The notes under the pieces were generated by a model. It made no database searches. It saw nothing but the letters and a program-made list of their open reading frames with translations, and had not been told where the DNA came from. Below are positions 1 to 8,520 of a DNA stretch of 41,410 nt, in pieces. Position 1 is the stretch's first letter; every line of letters starts with the position of its first letter. A program made the position numbers and the translations under genes. This stretch comes from CAYZJB01 sp964602985 (GTDB taxonomy: Bacteria; CLD3; SB21), in contig CAZRTJ010000029.1 in NCBI GenBank assembly GCA_964602985.1, positions 1 through 41,410 on the forward strand, read 5' to 3'.

Positions 1-2709
1 GATGTCCAGATGATCGAGTTTTGGAATGTCTTTCGGCAACATCGAAAGCTGCAACCGGCGGGCTTCTTCCAGTTCCTGTGTCCTGCGTTCGTTTTCGACC
101 TGAATGAGTTTCGACTGAGCTTCCGCTGCCTTGGCTTGCGCCTCTGCCGCTTGTGCGCGAAGCCGGGATTCTTTGATTTGCGCGTTTTTCAGTTTCCGGT
201 TCAATTCAAATCGTCTCACGCCGTACAGTGATGCAAGGATCGCCAGCCCGTATAGACTATACGCCCACCACGTCTTCCACGGCGGGGGAGTGATGACGAT
301 TCGAACCGATGTTCCCTCTTCATTCCACACGCCGTCATGATTGGAGCCTTTCACGCGGAAAACATATTCTCCGGGGTCGAGGTTGGTGTAAGCAGCAGTG
401 CGCCTGGTGCCGCAATACACCCAGTCCGCGTCGAAGCCTTCGAGTTTATACGCATACTGGTTCTTTTCAGCGTGCCAGTAACTCAGCGCCTTGAACTCAA
501 ATGAGAATACATTCTCTTTGTAAGTCAGTCCGATTTCGTCCGTCTCCAGAATGGACTGAGATAAGAAATACTCGTCACCGATGCGCCTGACCTCCGTGCC
601 GTTTTGTTCATGAGCGATTCCGACGGAGGTATTGAAGATTTGGAAATCGCTAATGACCACCGGAGGCTTGTATGGGTTGTCTCGCACACTGTCGGGGTGA
701 AAGTAATAAAAACCGAGGGGGCCGCCGACATACAACCAACCAGTATGACTCTTGAAATAGGCTCCTTGGTTGAATTCAAAGTCCAGCAAGCCGTCGGAAA
801 CATCATAGATTCGGAAGAGGCCGGGAGTTAGAAGATTAAACGGATCGACAGGCGGCGTGAATTTTGCTAAACCTCTGCCCGTGCTCAGCCACAAATGTCC
901 GTGATCGTCATCGAGAATACCGTAAATCTTATTGCTCGGCAGTCCGTCTTTTTCTGTAAAACTGCGAAATGTCTCACTCGCCCTGTCAAAAACGTTGAGT
1001 CCGGAATTTGTCCCCATCCAGAGCAGTCCGAACCGATCTTCATGAAGACACGAGATTCCATTGGACGATAGCGACCGCGGATCATCAGGATCATGTCTGA
1101 AACTCCGCCATTTCTCTGTTTTCTTATTAAAGATATGCAGGCCCCCACCGTACGTTCCAAGCCATAATTGTCCAAGGGAGTCTTCATGTATTGAGGAAAC
1201 AACATCGAACTTACTTGTTGATTCAAGTTTGAAACTCCTGAACGATTTGGCCTTTTTGTCGAAAGCACATAAACCACCGCTCAATAAGCCGCTACCGGCG
1301 GTTCCAATCCATAACAAGCCGCCTGCATCTTCGTGGATGCGCAGGACTGCGCCGGTCAATCCATTCGGTCCGATCGGATACCCCTGGATAATTCCTCTCT
1401 TTTTGTCGAGTGCATTCAGCCCGCCCTTCGTTCCGATCCACATCAGACCCTCACGATCCTCGTGAATGGCATATACGACATTGTGGAGAAGTGAACGCGG
1501 GTTATCCGGTGCGTGGGTGTAAATTGTGGAAGTTTTATTTTTTCTGTCGACCGCATATAATCCGTCTCCGGTTGTTCCGACCCACAGTACACTGTCTCGA
1601 TCTTCATGAATGGAGTAGATACCGCGGTCTTTCATATACTGTAGTTTGAATTTGGCGGCCTTTCTGTCAAGTAAGGTCACCTGATCGCCGCCGATCCATA
1701 GCATTCCGGAAGCGTCTTCGCAGATAGACGACATGTGAAATCCACTCAGCGATTCAGGATCATGAGGATCATCAGAGTTGTGTTTGTACCGTCTGAATTG
1801 CCCGGTTGTCCGGTCAAATACATCCACTCCGGCATTGGTTCCAATCCACAAGAGGCCGAGCAAGTCTTGATAAATGACTCTCACCGTGTTGTGGCTCAAT
1901 GAATTCGGATTATTGGGTTCGTGCTTCATGTTTCGAAAAGTCTCGGTCTTTTTGTCAAAGATGTCGATGCCTCCGTTGACCGTGCCAATCCACAAGAATC
2001 CGTCATTGTCTTCAAAAACACATATACTTGGATGCAACTGGTCGGGAGAATAACGAAAGAACCGGAACTTCTCGATTTTCTTGTCAAATACCACTAATCC
2101 TCGTCCGATTCCCATCCACAAAAATCCCGCGGAATCCTCATGGATGAAATGGACGACGTAATTGTCTTGCAAGGGTTGAGGGTTGGTCTCATTCTTGAAA
2201 CGCCGGAATGTTTTCGTCGTCTTATCGAAGACGTTGAGTCCGCCGCCGGATGTTCCGATCCATAAGCGCCCTTCTTCATCTTCATGGATGACCGTAACCG
2301 CATTGCTGCTTATGGATTGCGGATTATTGGAATCATGTCTGAAATGAGTAAAAGTTTCTGTGCTTCGATCGAATACGTTCAGACCGCCCAGATAAGTTCC
2401 AAGCCACAGGAGTCCTGATCGATCTTCGTACATACACCTGACCGAATTGTCTGAAATGGAATTCGAATCCCGCGGGTCGTACGAGTAGGATTTGAATGCG
2501 TAGCCATCGTATTTTTGCAGTCCAGCGCCTGTGCTAATCCATACGAAGCCCCTGCTGTCTTGAAAAATACAGTGAATGGTGCCTTCAGAAAGTCCGTCAT
2601 GGGTTGTAAGGCGTCGAAATCGTACATCGGTTGTTCGTGTCTGCGACCAAGCGTCTGGGCTCGAAAGGAGCCAAACGAAGAAGAAAATTTGAACGATATG
2701 TCTCTGCAT
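1..2709 (-). CDS. Two-component-propeller sensor with SpoIIE/RsbU-type phosphatase start (partial, runs off left edge)
   Basis: The reading frame is open from an ATG at 2709, just behind an in-frame TGA at 2713-2715, to the left edge, giving 903 residues with the C-terminus missing. Residues 1-22 form a signal peptide. About 13-14 repeats of the LWIGT/GLLWIGT type with IHED/IYQD spacers follow to about residue 640, enough for two seven-bladed Reg_prop propellers. A Y_Y_Y-type domain precedes one membrane segment near residues 811-833, then an Ala/Glu/Lys-rich coiled coil. The last visible residues, EEARRLQLSMLPKDIPKLDH, match the entry to SpoIIE/RsbU PP2C phosphatases. Such proteins sense periplasmic ligands and dephosphorylate a cytoplasmic STAS protein. 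A STAS gene lies 89 nt upstream in the same direction. A histidine kinase is the main alternative because the catalytic part is outside the window, but the LQxSMLP motif favours the phosphatase. Confidence 0.85.
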   Translation of the reverse strand, partial: MQRHIVQIFFFVWLLSSPDAWSQTRTTDVRFRRLTTHDGLSEGTIHCIFQDSRGFVWISTGAGLQKYDGYAFKSYSYDPRDSNSISDNSVRCMYEDRSGLLWLGTYLGGLNVFDRSTETFTHFRHDSNNPQSISSNAVTVIHEDEEGRLWIGTSGGGLNVFDKTTKTFRRFKNETNPQPLQDNYVVHFIHEDSAGFLWMGIGRGLVVFDKKIEKFRFFRYSPDQLHPSICVFEDNDGFLWIGTVNGGIDIFDKKTETFRNMKHEPNNPNSLSHNTVRVIYQDLLGLLWIGTNAGVDVFDRTTGQFRRYKHNSDDPHDPESLSGFHMSSICEDASGMLWIGGDQVTLLDRKAAKFKLQYMKDRGIYSIHEDRDSVLWVGTTGDGLYAVDRKNKTSTIYTHAPDNPRSLLHNVVYAIHEDREGLMWIGTKGGLNALDKKRGIIQGYPIGPNGLTGAVLRIHEDAGGLLWIGTAGSGLLSGGLCAFDKKAKSFRSFKLESTSKFDVVSSIHEDSLGQLWLGTYGGGLHIFNKKTEKWRSFRHDPDDPRSLSSNGISCLHEDRFGLLWMGTNSGLNVFDRASETFRSFTEKDGLPSNKIYGILDDDHGHLWLSTGRGLAKFTPPVDPFNLLTPGLFRIYDVSDGLLDFEFNQGAYFKSHTGWLYVGGPLGFYYFHPDSVRDNPYKPPVVISDFQIFNTSVGIAHEQNGTEVRRIGDEYFLSQSILETDEIGLTYKENVFSFEFKALSYWHAEKNQYAYKLEGFDADWVYCGTRRTAAYTNLDPGEYVFRVKGSNHDGVWNEEGTSVRIVITPPPWKTWWAYSLYGLAILASLYGVRRFELNRKLKNAQIKESRLRAQAAEAQAKAAEAQSKLIQVENERRTQELEEARRLQLSMLPKDIPKLDHLDI

Positions 2710-2798
2710 ATTTCAGCAAACCCACCAGGCCAAATCCAATCACCCCCTCTATCCTCCTCCTTGCCAAGGAGCGGGGCAGGGTTGTTGGTAAAGAAGTA

Positions 2799-3158
2799 TT
2801 ATCCGCTGACCGCACCCGCCGACGCCATCGTCGCGACCGCGCGATCCGCTGTCTCCACTGTCTCAAAGACCGTCATGAGATGCGTGATCATCAGAAGACT
2901 CTCGACCTTTTCTGTAATGGCCGCGAGTTTGAGACTGCCTCCGGCGTTTTTCATCGACGTGAGGCACATGATGAGCACGCCCATGCCGGAACTGTTCAGC
3001 CATTTGACGTCGCCGAGGTCGATGACGAGCTTGCGAAGGCCGTCCGCGATCAAGCCCTTTGTATGTTCGTGCACCCTCATTGTGTCGGGACCTCCCATCA
3101 TCTTGCCGGATAGAAACAGCACGGCCACGTCGCCGCGAATTTCCTCTCTGATCTCCAT
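2799..3158 (-). CDS. STAS-domain anti-sigma factor antagonist (SpoIIAA/RsbV-like)
   Basis: A single-domain STAS protein of 119 residues, close to the usual length. The segment WLNSSGMGVLI carries the conserved phosphorylatable serine (Ser56 by alignment with DSSGLG in SpoIIAA). In this family the unphosphorylated form binds an RsbW-type kinase and frees its target; the kinase phosphorylates the serine and a SpoIIE-type phosphatase removes it. A strong Shine-Dalgarno, GGAAGGAG, precedes the ATG. It sits 16 nt after the TonB receptor stop and 89 nt before the phosphatase gene, so the three probably share a transcript. The RsbW-like kinase of the divergent operon is the obvious partner. The family is certain; the partner is inferred. 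Confidence 0.93.
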   Translation of the reverse strand: MEIREEIRGDVAVLFLSGKMMGGPDTMRVHEHTKGLIADGLRKLVIDLGDVKWLNSSGMGVLIMCLTSMKNAGGSLKLAAITEKVESLLMITHLMTVFETVETADRAVATMASAGAVSG

Positions 3159-3174
3159 GATGTTCTCCTTCCAG

Positions 3175-6105
3175 TTAAAAATTCAAAATCATCCCCAGGC
3201 GAAATTGCCGGGGCGTGTCATAGCGAAAACCGTCGTGGAACCACACTTGGAACTGCTGTACCTCGCGTGTCGTCATCGTCTGACCGAAGGGCGTGGTCAG
3301 GAATCCGTTATTATCTCCGACGCCCGTCGAACTCCAGACGTTGATCACGTTCCGTCGGTTCGAGAGATTCAGGATTTGCACATACGCATTGAAGGACACA
3401 TGCTGTGTCAACTGGATGCTCTTGTCGGCCTTCACGTCGATGCGCATCGTCCACGGCATGCGGGCGCTGTTTTTTCGTCCGACGGTCACGGCATTCTGAA
3501 ATCGAAATAAATAAATGTGATCCGGAGTCGTCGGCGTGTACGGCAGACCGCTTCCGAGATTCACGAGCAAATTGAATCCTGCATTTTCCAAAATCCTGCG
3601 ACCGGCCCACACAGGCCCTTCGCCTTTGGCATTCCGAATGTCGACGTCCACATTCAGTGTGTGGCGCTGATCAAAAGCCAGCGGCGCGTAGACTTGCGTT
3701 TTCGGATTAGCCAAAAAGTCTCGACGATATCCGGAATAGGCGGAATACCCGCTCCCGATCGCCGACTGGATCGTGTAGCTCGCCCGGCCCTGGAACTTCT
3801 TCCAGCGGCGAAGTTCCATGCTCATGCCGATGCCCTTGACGACGCCTTCGTCAGCATTGACAAACAGGAGGAAGCTGTTGGGATCTGACGGCAGGTAGTA
3901 GTGAGAGATGAGGTCATGAATGTCTTTATAATAGGCGCTGATGTCTATGGACGCACGGTCTCCCAAGGCTCGTTTCAATCCGACTTCGTATTGAACGGTC
4001 TTCTCTGCCTTGAGGTTTGGATTGCCGATAATAAAACCCCTGCCGTTCAGCGCCGCATCTTCCAGAGCGAGCGGGCCGCTGTATAGGAATTCCAGGTTCG
4101 GCTGCTGAAAAAACTGTCCGTAGCTTAATCGAAATTGCGTGCGCTCCGATATGGGAAAGCTCACGCTCAGACGCGTGCTGATTCTGTGATCTCCTTTCGA
4201 AGGACCGTAGTCCTCCGGACCGATCCTGCCTGCCCAAAGCTCGCGTTCGTCCGGGAGACCATTGCCGTTGGCATCCGTAAATTGTCCGACCTGATCCGGA
4301 TCTCTCTGTCCCAACGGGTCTTCAAAATTCTTCACAGCCTTGGCGCCCGAATTGAACAAATCATAACGCAATCCGCCCCGCACCACGAGTCCCTCGTATT
4401 CGATCTTGTCCTGGGCATAGGCCGCGAAGAAAACAGGCCGCGCCGGACCCAGCAGTCCGTCTTCCAAATCATCCTCGGCCACGGAAACGATATTCGGTCC
4501 GTCCAGGCGCCAGCCGATTCCATTGAAGTGATATCGTGAACCATCAACGAAGATGTCGTCGAGAAATCGCACGGTATGAAGAAACAAATCGACGCCCGCT
4601 TTGAGCTGGTGGTGCTTGTCCACTTGATACAGATAATTGCTCTTCATCGCCACGTACCGGTCTTCATATTTCCTGGGACTGGTGGCTCCTGCAATGCTTC
4701 CGATATCGGCCAGCAGGAGATCGCCATAATAGGTCCAGAATCCCGTGTTTCCTCGAAAACTATTGTAGGCGTCGAAATCCAGTCCATACGCATCGTTCAT
4801 ACGCTTGCGCAAGGTCGTATGATAATTAATCCCCAGGTCGATCAACTGGGCTGGGGAAATCTGATATGTGAGAATGCCGCCGACATTGAGATTCGAAATT
4901 TCGTGACGGAGGTTGTGACCCGAAATGGTACGATAGACTACGAAAGTTCGACGGTAGGTTTCAGAATAATTCCCGGACAGGTCCAGACGCAACGCGGATG
5001 GAATCCAATCGACGGATAATTTTGCAGTAATTCCTCCTCCCCGGTCGCTATTGATCCCATATCCCTGGGGATTTTTTGGTCGGGCCCCTTTTGTGAATAA
5101 CAGATTTCCATTTTCATCCGTCTGAAAGATCACCGTGTCCGGTTTACCGGGATCGTCGTTGACCGAACCCTCCGTGCTCAGACGGAATTTCGGAAAACCA
5201 AAAACGCTGGGCTCCGCGTCCGTGATGTCCCGGAGTTCCGTGGACACGAAGAACCGAACGCGGTCGTTGCCGGGCAGAAGGGGTCCGCCGAATCCCGCGC
5301 TGTATGTGTCGTAACCGAAATACTGATCTTTATCGAGTACGACCATCGGGCGATCATTGACATATTCCAGAAAACCGGAATAGCGGGAACCTCCGGAGCG
5401 TGTCCGGATTTGCAAAATCCCGCTCTGGAAGCGCCCATACTCGGCATCGTAGGCCCCGGTGATCGACACGACTTCCTCGATTGCCTGATTGGGAACCGGG
5501 GTGTTGGCAATTCCGGTGATCAGATTGTTCTGCAGGAATCCGTCGATCATGACGCCCAGTTCGTTCTTGCGTCCCCCTCGCACGACGGACCGGGCCTGGC
5601 CTCCCTCCGGATCGCGGTCATAACTGATGACAAATCCGACGCCGAGACTGGCCGCTTCCTGAAATCCGCGAATGGGCAGATGACTCAGTTCTTCCGCAGG
5701 CATGACGGACAGCGTCATCGTCTGATCCTTTTGGATCAGCGGCCTTTCTGCCACGACGACAATCTCATCTGCGGAGATGTTCTGTGGTCGCAGTTGAAAT
5801 TCGATCCGACTGGTGAAATCCGGAAGTACACGGACATTGGTGATCGTCAATCGGGTGTAGCCGATCATGGTGGCGGCGACGTCGTACGTCCCGGCGGGAA
5901 CATTCAGGATCAGGTATTCCCCATGTGCGTCCGTTGCCGCGCCGCGGAAACTGCCGATCACGGAGACGTTGACGCCGGGCAATCTCTCCCCGGTCTCCGC
6001 GTCGACGACGACGCCCGACAATTTGCCGGTCGTGCCTGCCTGCACACGGTCGACCAGAATCGCCATGATCAAAATCAATCGAGCATACGACCAGAGACGC
6101 GTCAT
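3175..6105 (-). CDS. TonB-dependent outer-membrane receptor with N-terminal carboxypeptidase-regulatory-like domain
   Basis: 976 residues from ATG 6105, chosen because it gives a clean signal peptide (MTRLWSYARLILIMAILVD) behind GAGGCG. Residues 24-105 are a carboxypeptidase-regulatory-like beta-sandwich (GKLSGVVVDAETGERLPGVNV). ADEIVVVAER resembles the TonB box, followed by a plug with SVVRGGRKNELGVMIDG, and a barrel ending in an aromatic residue (RLGMILNF), as expected for BAM recognition. The protein takes up a large substrate across the outer membrane using TonB energy; the substrate cannot be read from sequence. The frame stays open another 143 codons upstream to 6534, and an ATG near 6334 has a GGGAGG site, but that stretch does not look like protein. 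Unusually, a partner-switching STAS/phosphatase pair follows in the same direction, suggesting that uptake and signalling are linked. Confidence 0.9.
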   Translation of the reverse strand: MTRLWSYARLILIMAILVDRVQAGTTGKLSGVVVDAETGERLPGVNVSVIGSFRGAATDAHGEYLILNVPAGTYDVAATMIGYTRLTITNVRVLPDFTSRIEFQLRPQNISADEIVVVAERPLIQKDQTMTLSVMPAEELSHLPIRGFQEAASLGVGFVISYDRDPEGGQARSVVRGGRKNELGVMIDGFLQNNLITGIANTPVPNQAIEEVVSITGAYDAEYGRFQSGILQIRTRSGGSRYSGFLEYVNDRPMVVLDKDQYFGYDTYSAGFGGPLLPGNDRVRFFVSTELRDITDAEPSVFGFPKFRLSTEGSVNDDPGKPDTVIFQTDENGNLLFTKGARPKNPQGYGINSDRGGGITAKLSVDWIPSALRLDLSGNYSETYRRTFVVYRTISGHNLRHEISNLNVGGILTYQISPAQLIDLGINYHTTLRKRMNDAYGLDFDAYNSFRGNTGFWTYYGDLLLADIGSIAGATSPRKYEDRYVAMKSNYLYQVDKHHQLKAGVDLFLHTVRFLDDIFVDGSRYHFNGIGWRLDGPNIVSVAEDDLEDGLLGPARPVFFAAYAQDKIEYEGLVVRGGLRYDLFNSGAKAVKNFEDPLGQRDPDQVGQFTDANGNGLPDERELWAGRIGPEDYGPSKGDHRISTRLSVSFPISERTQFRLSYGQFFQQPNLEFLYSGPLALEDAALNGRGFIIGNPNLKAEKTVQYEVGLKRALGDRASIDISAYYKDIHDLISHYYLPSDPNSFLLFVNADEGVVKGIGMSMELRRWKKFQGRASYTIQSAIGSGYSAYSGYRRDFLANPKTQVYAPLAFDQRHTLNVDVDIRNAKGEGPVWAGRRILENAGFNLLVNLGSGLPYTPTTPDHIYLFRFQNAVTVGRKNSARMPWTMRIDVKADKSIQLTQHVSFNAYVQILNLSNRRNVINVWSSTGVGDNNGFLTTPFGQTMTTREVQQFQVWFHDGFRYDTPRQFRLGMILNF

Positions 6106-6470
6106 ACCCGCCTCGATTCCGTAACGCAAACACACGAAGACCCGAGAGATCAGACATGGACTGGAAGTCGTCCGGTGCGAATGATGAGTGAACGATAGAT
6201 GTGAGTTCGGAAATTTCCTTTGCCAGCCAGGTGCCGATGCAAATTTCCGGTGTCCGGACGGACTGGAATTGACCAAAGGTAGCCCCCGTCCCTCCGTTTC
6301 GCAACAAGTATTTTGGCCTCGCAAATGCAACATCTGAATACCTCCCGTGAAGACTATGAGAATTACACGGTCCGCAGAAGAAAGTTGGCGCGCGGGTCCG
6401 GGAGCTCTTGCTTCGGCGATGGTTGCTTTGCATGGGTTTGCGCCGTAAGTTCCAGCAATGCGGGGGCGAG
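6106..6470. other. Divergent intergenic region between the receptor and kinase operons
   Basis: About 365 bases separate the divergent starts of the TonB receptor and the RsbW-like kinase. Promoters for both operons should lie here. I find no convincing sigma-70-type pair on either strand, so an alternative sigma factor such as the ECF factor encoded at 7211-7753 is possible. No confident operator is visible. Confidence 0.5.
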
Positions 6471-6884
6471 ATGACGCAAACGTTTCAGCGAGAAATTCAG
6501 GAACTGGATCGAGTGTTCCGGCACGTGGAGGCATTTGTTCTGCAGTACGGCGTTCCGGAGTCCGTGGTGTTTCCGATCAGCGTCGCGGTGGAGGAACTCT
6601 TCTGCAATGCGGTCCGGCATAACCGAAACACCGGCGGGCAGATTTCCATCGACCTGACCCGGCGTCCTGACCATGTGCGCATTACGTTTGAAGACGCGCA
6701 GGCTCCGTCGTACGACATCGGCAAGGCCCCCGTCCCCGATGTTTCCGCTCCGCTCGCACAGCGCCCGACTGGGAAACTCGGTTTGCATCTCGTGCGAAAG
6801 CTGATGGACAAGGTAGAGTATGCGTATGCCGACGGTTGCAACGTGATCACCCTGACCAAACTCTTGAGGCCCGAACATGTTTAG
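6471..6884 (+). CDS. RsbW/SpoIIAB-like anti-sigma regulatory serine kinase (HATPase_c)
   Basis: 137 residues from the ATG at 6471 behind GGGGGCGAG; an open frame begins at 6408 but its first 21 codons are not conserved-looking. The fold is the GHKL ATPase of anti-sigma kinases: an N box EELFCNAVRHN (residues 41-51), a G1-type motif FEDAQAPSYDI (73-83) and a G2 motif GKLGLHLVRKLMD (101-113). Family members bind either a sigma factor or a downstream regulator and are displaced by unphosphorylated STAS proteins, which they phosphorylate. The last 8 nt overlap the next STAS gene, indicating translational coupling. Two STAS proteins (6877-7158 and 2799-3158) are candidate substrates. The sigma target is unknown; ECF factors are not the usual target of this family. 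Confidence 0.9.
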   Translation: MTQTFQREIQELDRVFRHVEAFVLQYGVPESVVFPISVAVEELFCNAVRHNRNTGGQISIDLTRRPDHVRITFEDAQAPSYDIGKAPVPDVSAPLAQRPTGKLGLHLVRKLMDKVEYAYADGCNVITLTKLLRPEHV

Positions 6885-7158
6885 AATTTCCATCGAAGCA
6901 GACGAGATCCTTCTCTTCGGACGCCTGGACGCGCTTCAGGCGGAGTCGGCAAAGTCGGAGTTTCAGAAGCTCCGGGCTACGACCGTCGTGAACTGCCGGG
7001 AACTGGCGTACATCAGCAGTGCTGGGCTGGGCGTTCTTCTGGCCACCGAAAAACGTCTTCGCGAAAGCGGTCATGGTCTCGTCCTGCGACACCTCAGCCC
7101 GCATTTGCGCGAGATTTTCACGTATGCGGGTTTTGACTTCATATTCAAAATCGAGTGA
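6877..7158 (+). CDS. STAS-domain anti-sigma factor antagonist (second copy)
   Basis: A compact STAS protein of 93 residues with the phosphorylation loop YISSAGLGVLL (Ser47 the likely acceptor). Its start ATG overlaps the end of the kinase gene by 8 nt, the arrangement typical of a cognate RsbV-RsbW pair. It is only distantly similar to the STAS protein at 2799-3158, which lies beside the phosphatase. One kinase may therefore be balanced by two antagonists, one of them under phosphatase control. The family is certain from sequence; the wiring is inference. Confidence 0.92.
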   Translation: MFRISIEADEILLFGRLDALQAESAKSEFQKLRATTVVNCRELAYISSAGLGVLLATEKRLRESGHGLVLRHLSPHLREIFTYAGFDFIFKIE

Positions 7159-7210
7159 GCGCTTCAACTTTTTGTCGGAGCCGTTGTATTTTCCGTAAGA
7201 GCCATCCGGT

Positions 7211-7753
7211 ATGACCGATCTGGAAGACCTGGAACTCGTTGAAAAAACTCTTGGTGGAGAAACCCGTGCATTTGAAGGGCTGGTGCGGAATTATCAAAAA
7301 ATCGTCTTCAATGTGGCTCTGCGCATGACCAACGATGCCGACGATGCCGCCGACATCACGCAGGATGTTTTTGTGAAAGCGTTTGACAAATTGAAATCCT
7401 TCGACCGACGGTACAGGTTTTTCAGCTGGCTGTATCGGATCGCGGTCAACGAAAGTCTGAATTTCGTTCGCTCCCAAAGACGCTGGGAACCGCTGGATGA
7501 ACCGGAATCGCAATTAGCCGCTCCCGAACCGGAGGTCGACATTCTCCTTCCCGGGCTGATCGAACGAGCGTTGATGGAACTCAAACCGGACTCGCGTATG
7601 GTCATTGTTCTTCGACATTTTCACGATTTGTCGTACCTGGAGATCGGTCGTCTGCTGGACATACCGGAGAAGACGGTCAAATCCAGGATACACACGGCGC
7701 GGGAGATGCTGCGCGACATTTTTATACGAAAGGGAATTTCGTGGCCATCATGA
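7211..7753 (+). CDS. ECF-type RNA polymerase sigma factor
   Basis: 180 residues with sigma-70 region 2 at about 20-90 (NYQKIVFNVALRMTNDADDA, DITQDVFVKAF, FFSWLYRIAVN) and region 4 at about 120-172 (LKPDSRMVIVLRHFHDLSYL, IPEKTVKSRIHTAREML). Length and domain content are standard for a group IV sigma factor. It begins 52 nt after the STAS gene, and its end overlaps the following anti-sigma gene, the classic sigma/anti-sigma coupling. It probably controls envelope or secretion genes, including its own operon, but no matched promoter motif could be identified by eye. Confidence 0.96.
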   Translation: MTDLEDLELVEKTLGGETRAFEGLVRNYQKIVFNVALRMTNDADDAADITQDVFVKAFDKLKSFDRRYRFFSWLYRIAVNESLNFVRSQRRWEPLDEPESQLAAPEPEVDILLPGLIERALMELKPDSRMVIVLRHFHDLSYLEIGRLLDIPEKTVKSRIHTAREMLRDIFIRKGISWPS

Positions 7754-8463
7754 AAGAAGAATGGCTCCATCTCGTCCACGGAGAAATCGACGGAATGCAC
7801 ACTCCAGAGGAAAGTCAGCGACTGCATCGATTGATGGAGGAACAGCCCGAACTGAAAAAACTGTACCTCGACATGAAAGCGCTGCAGGACAGCCTGGATG
7901 GCGTCGAGTTGGTGGAACCGCCAAGCAACATGACGTACCGGATCATGAACGCCATTGAAGGTTCCACTGCTTCCAGACCGGCGCCGCTCGTGATGCCACG
8001 ATGGAGAATTGCATTCGGGTTTGGCCTGGGGTTGGTCACCGCGTCGATCCTTCTCTTCCTGGTCTTTGATTGGCCGGGCAACATCCCTCACCTGGAAGGT
8101 GTCATGACCGGATGGGATCCGACTCACCGCATCATCGACTCCGTCCGCATCCAGTCGGACTCTGTGCGGGGTGAGTTTAAAGCCGGTCGGTCGGATGAAA
8201 GCATCCGAATTGCGTTGGCGTTGGACGCGGAGGTGTCTGCCGAGATTTCCGTGCGCTGGGAAGCCGGGCGCATGACGCTTCATCGATTCGAATCGGACCG
8301 TCCCGCCCGCATGTCGATCGTCCCCGGCGAGGCGACGATCCATCATGACGGCTCCAATGGCTACGCATTTGCGTGGACGGCCGAGCATGGAGACAGTTCC
8401 GTCTTCCTGCGCATTGTTTCCGACACCGTCACTATCTTGGAACGCCGCGTCGTCGTTCCCTGA
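7741..8463 (+). CDS. Membrane-anchored anti-sigma factor (zinc-less)
   Basis: 240 residues from GTG 7741, which has AAAGGGA at good spacing; an ATG at 7750 overlapping the sigma stop as ATGA is the alternative and removes three residues. A short helical N-terminal domain (HGEIDGMHTPEESQRLHRLM...ELKKLY) precedes a membrane segment near 85-108 (FGFGLGLVTASILLFLVF) and a beta-rich extracytoplasmic domain of about 130 residues. The HxxxCxxC zinc motif of ZAS-type anti-sigma factors is absent. Position after the ECF factor and topology support the call: the cytoplasmic domain would hold the sigma factor, and cleavage near the membrane would free it. A PrsW-type protease is encoded further down the same run of genes. 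Confidence 0.87.
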   Translation: MAIMKEEWLHLVHGEIDGMHTPEESQRLHRLMEEQPELKKLYLDMKALQDSLDGVELVEPPSNMTYRIMNAIEGSTASRPAPLVMPRWRIAFGFGLGLVTASILLFLVFDWPGNIPHLEGVMTGWDPTHRIIDSVRIQSDSVRGEFKAGRSDESIRIALALDAEVSAEISVRWEAGRMTLHRFESDRPARMSIVPGEATIHHDGSNGYAFAWTAEHGDSSVFLRIVSDTVTILERRVVVP

Positions 8464-8520
8464 CGCCAACTTTTTCCGCGTCCGCCTGTAATTTGATAGA
8501 ACCAAATACAGGAGGCACAA

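Noticed and set aside
6106..6534. N-terminal extension of the TonB receptor by 143 codons
   Set aside because: A signal peptide starts at 6105; a preceding extension would bury it, and the region is intergenic between divergent operons.
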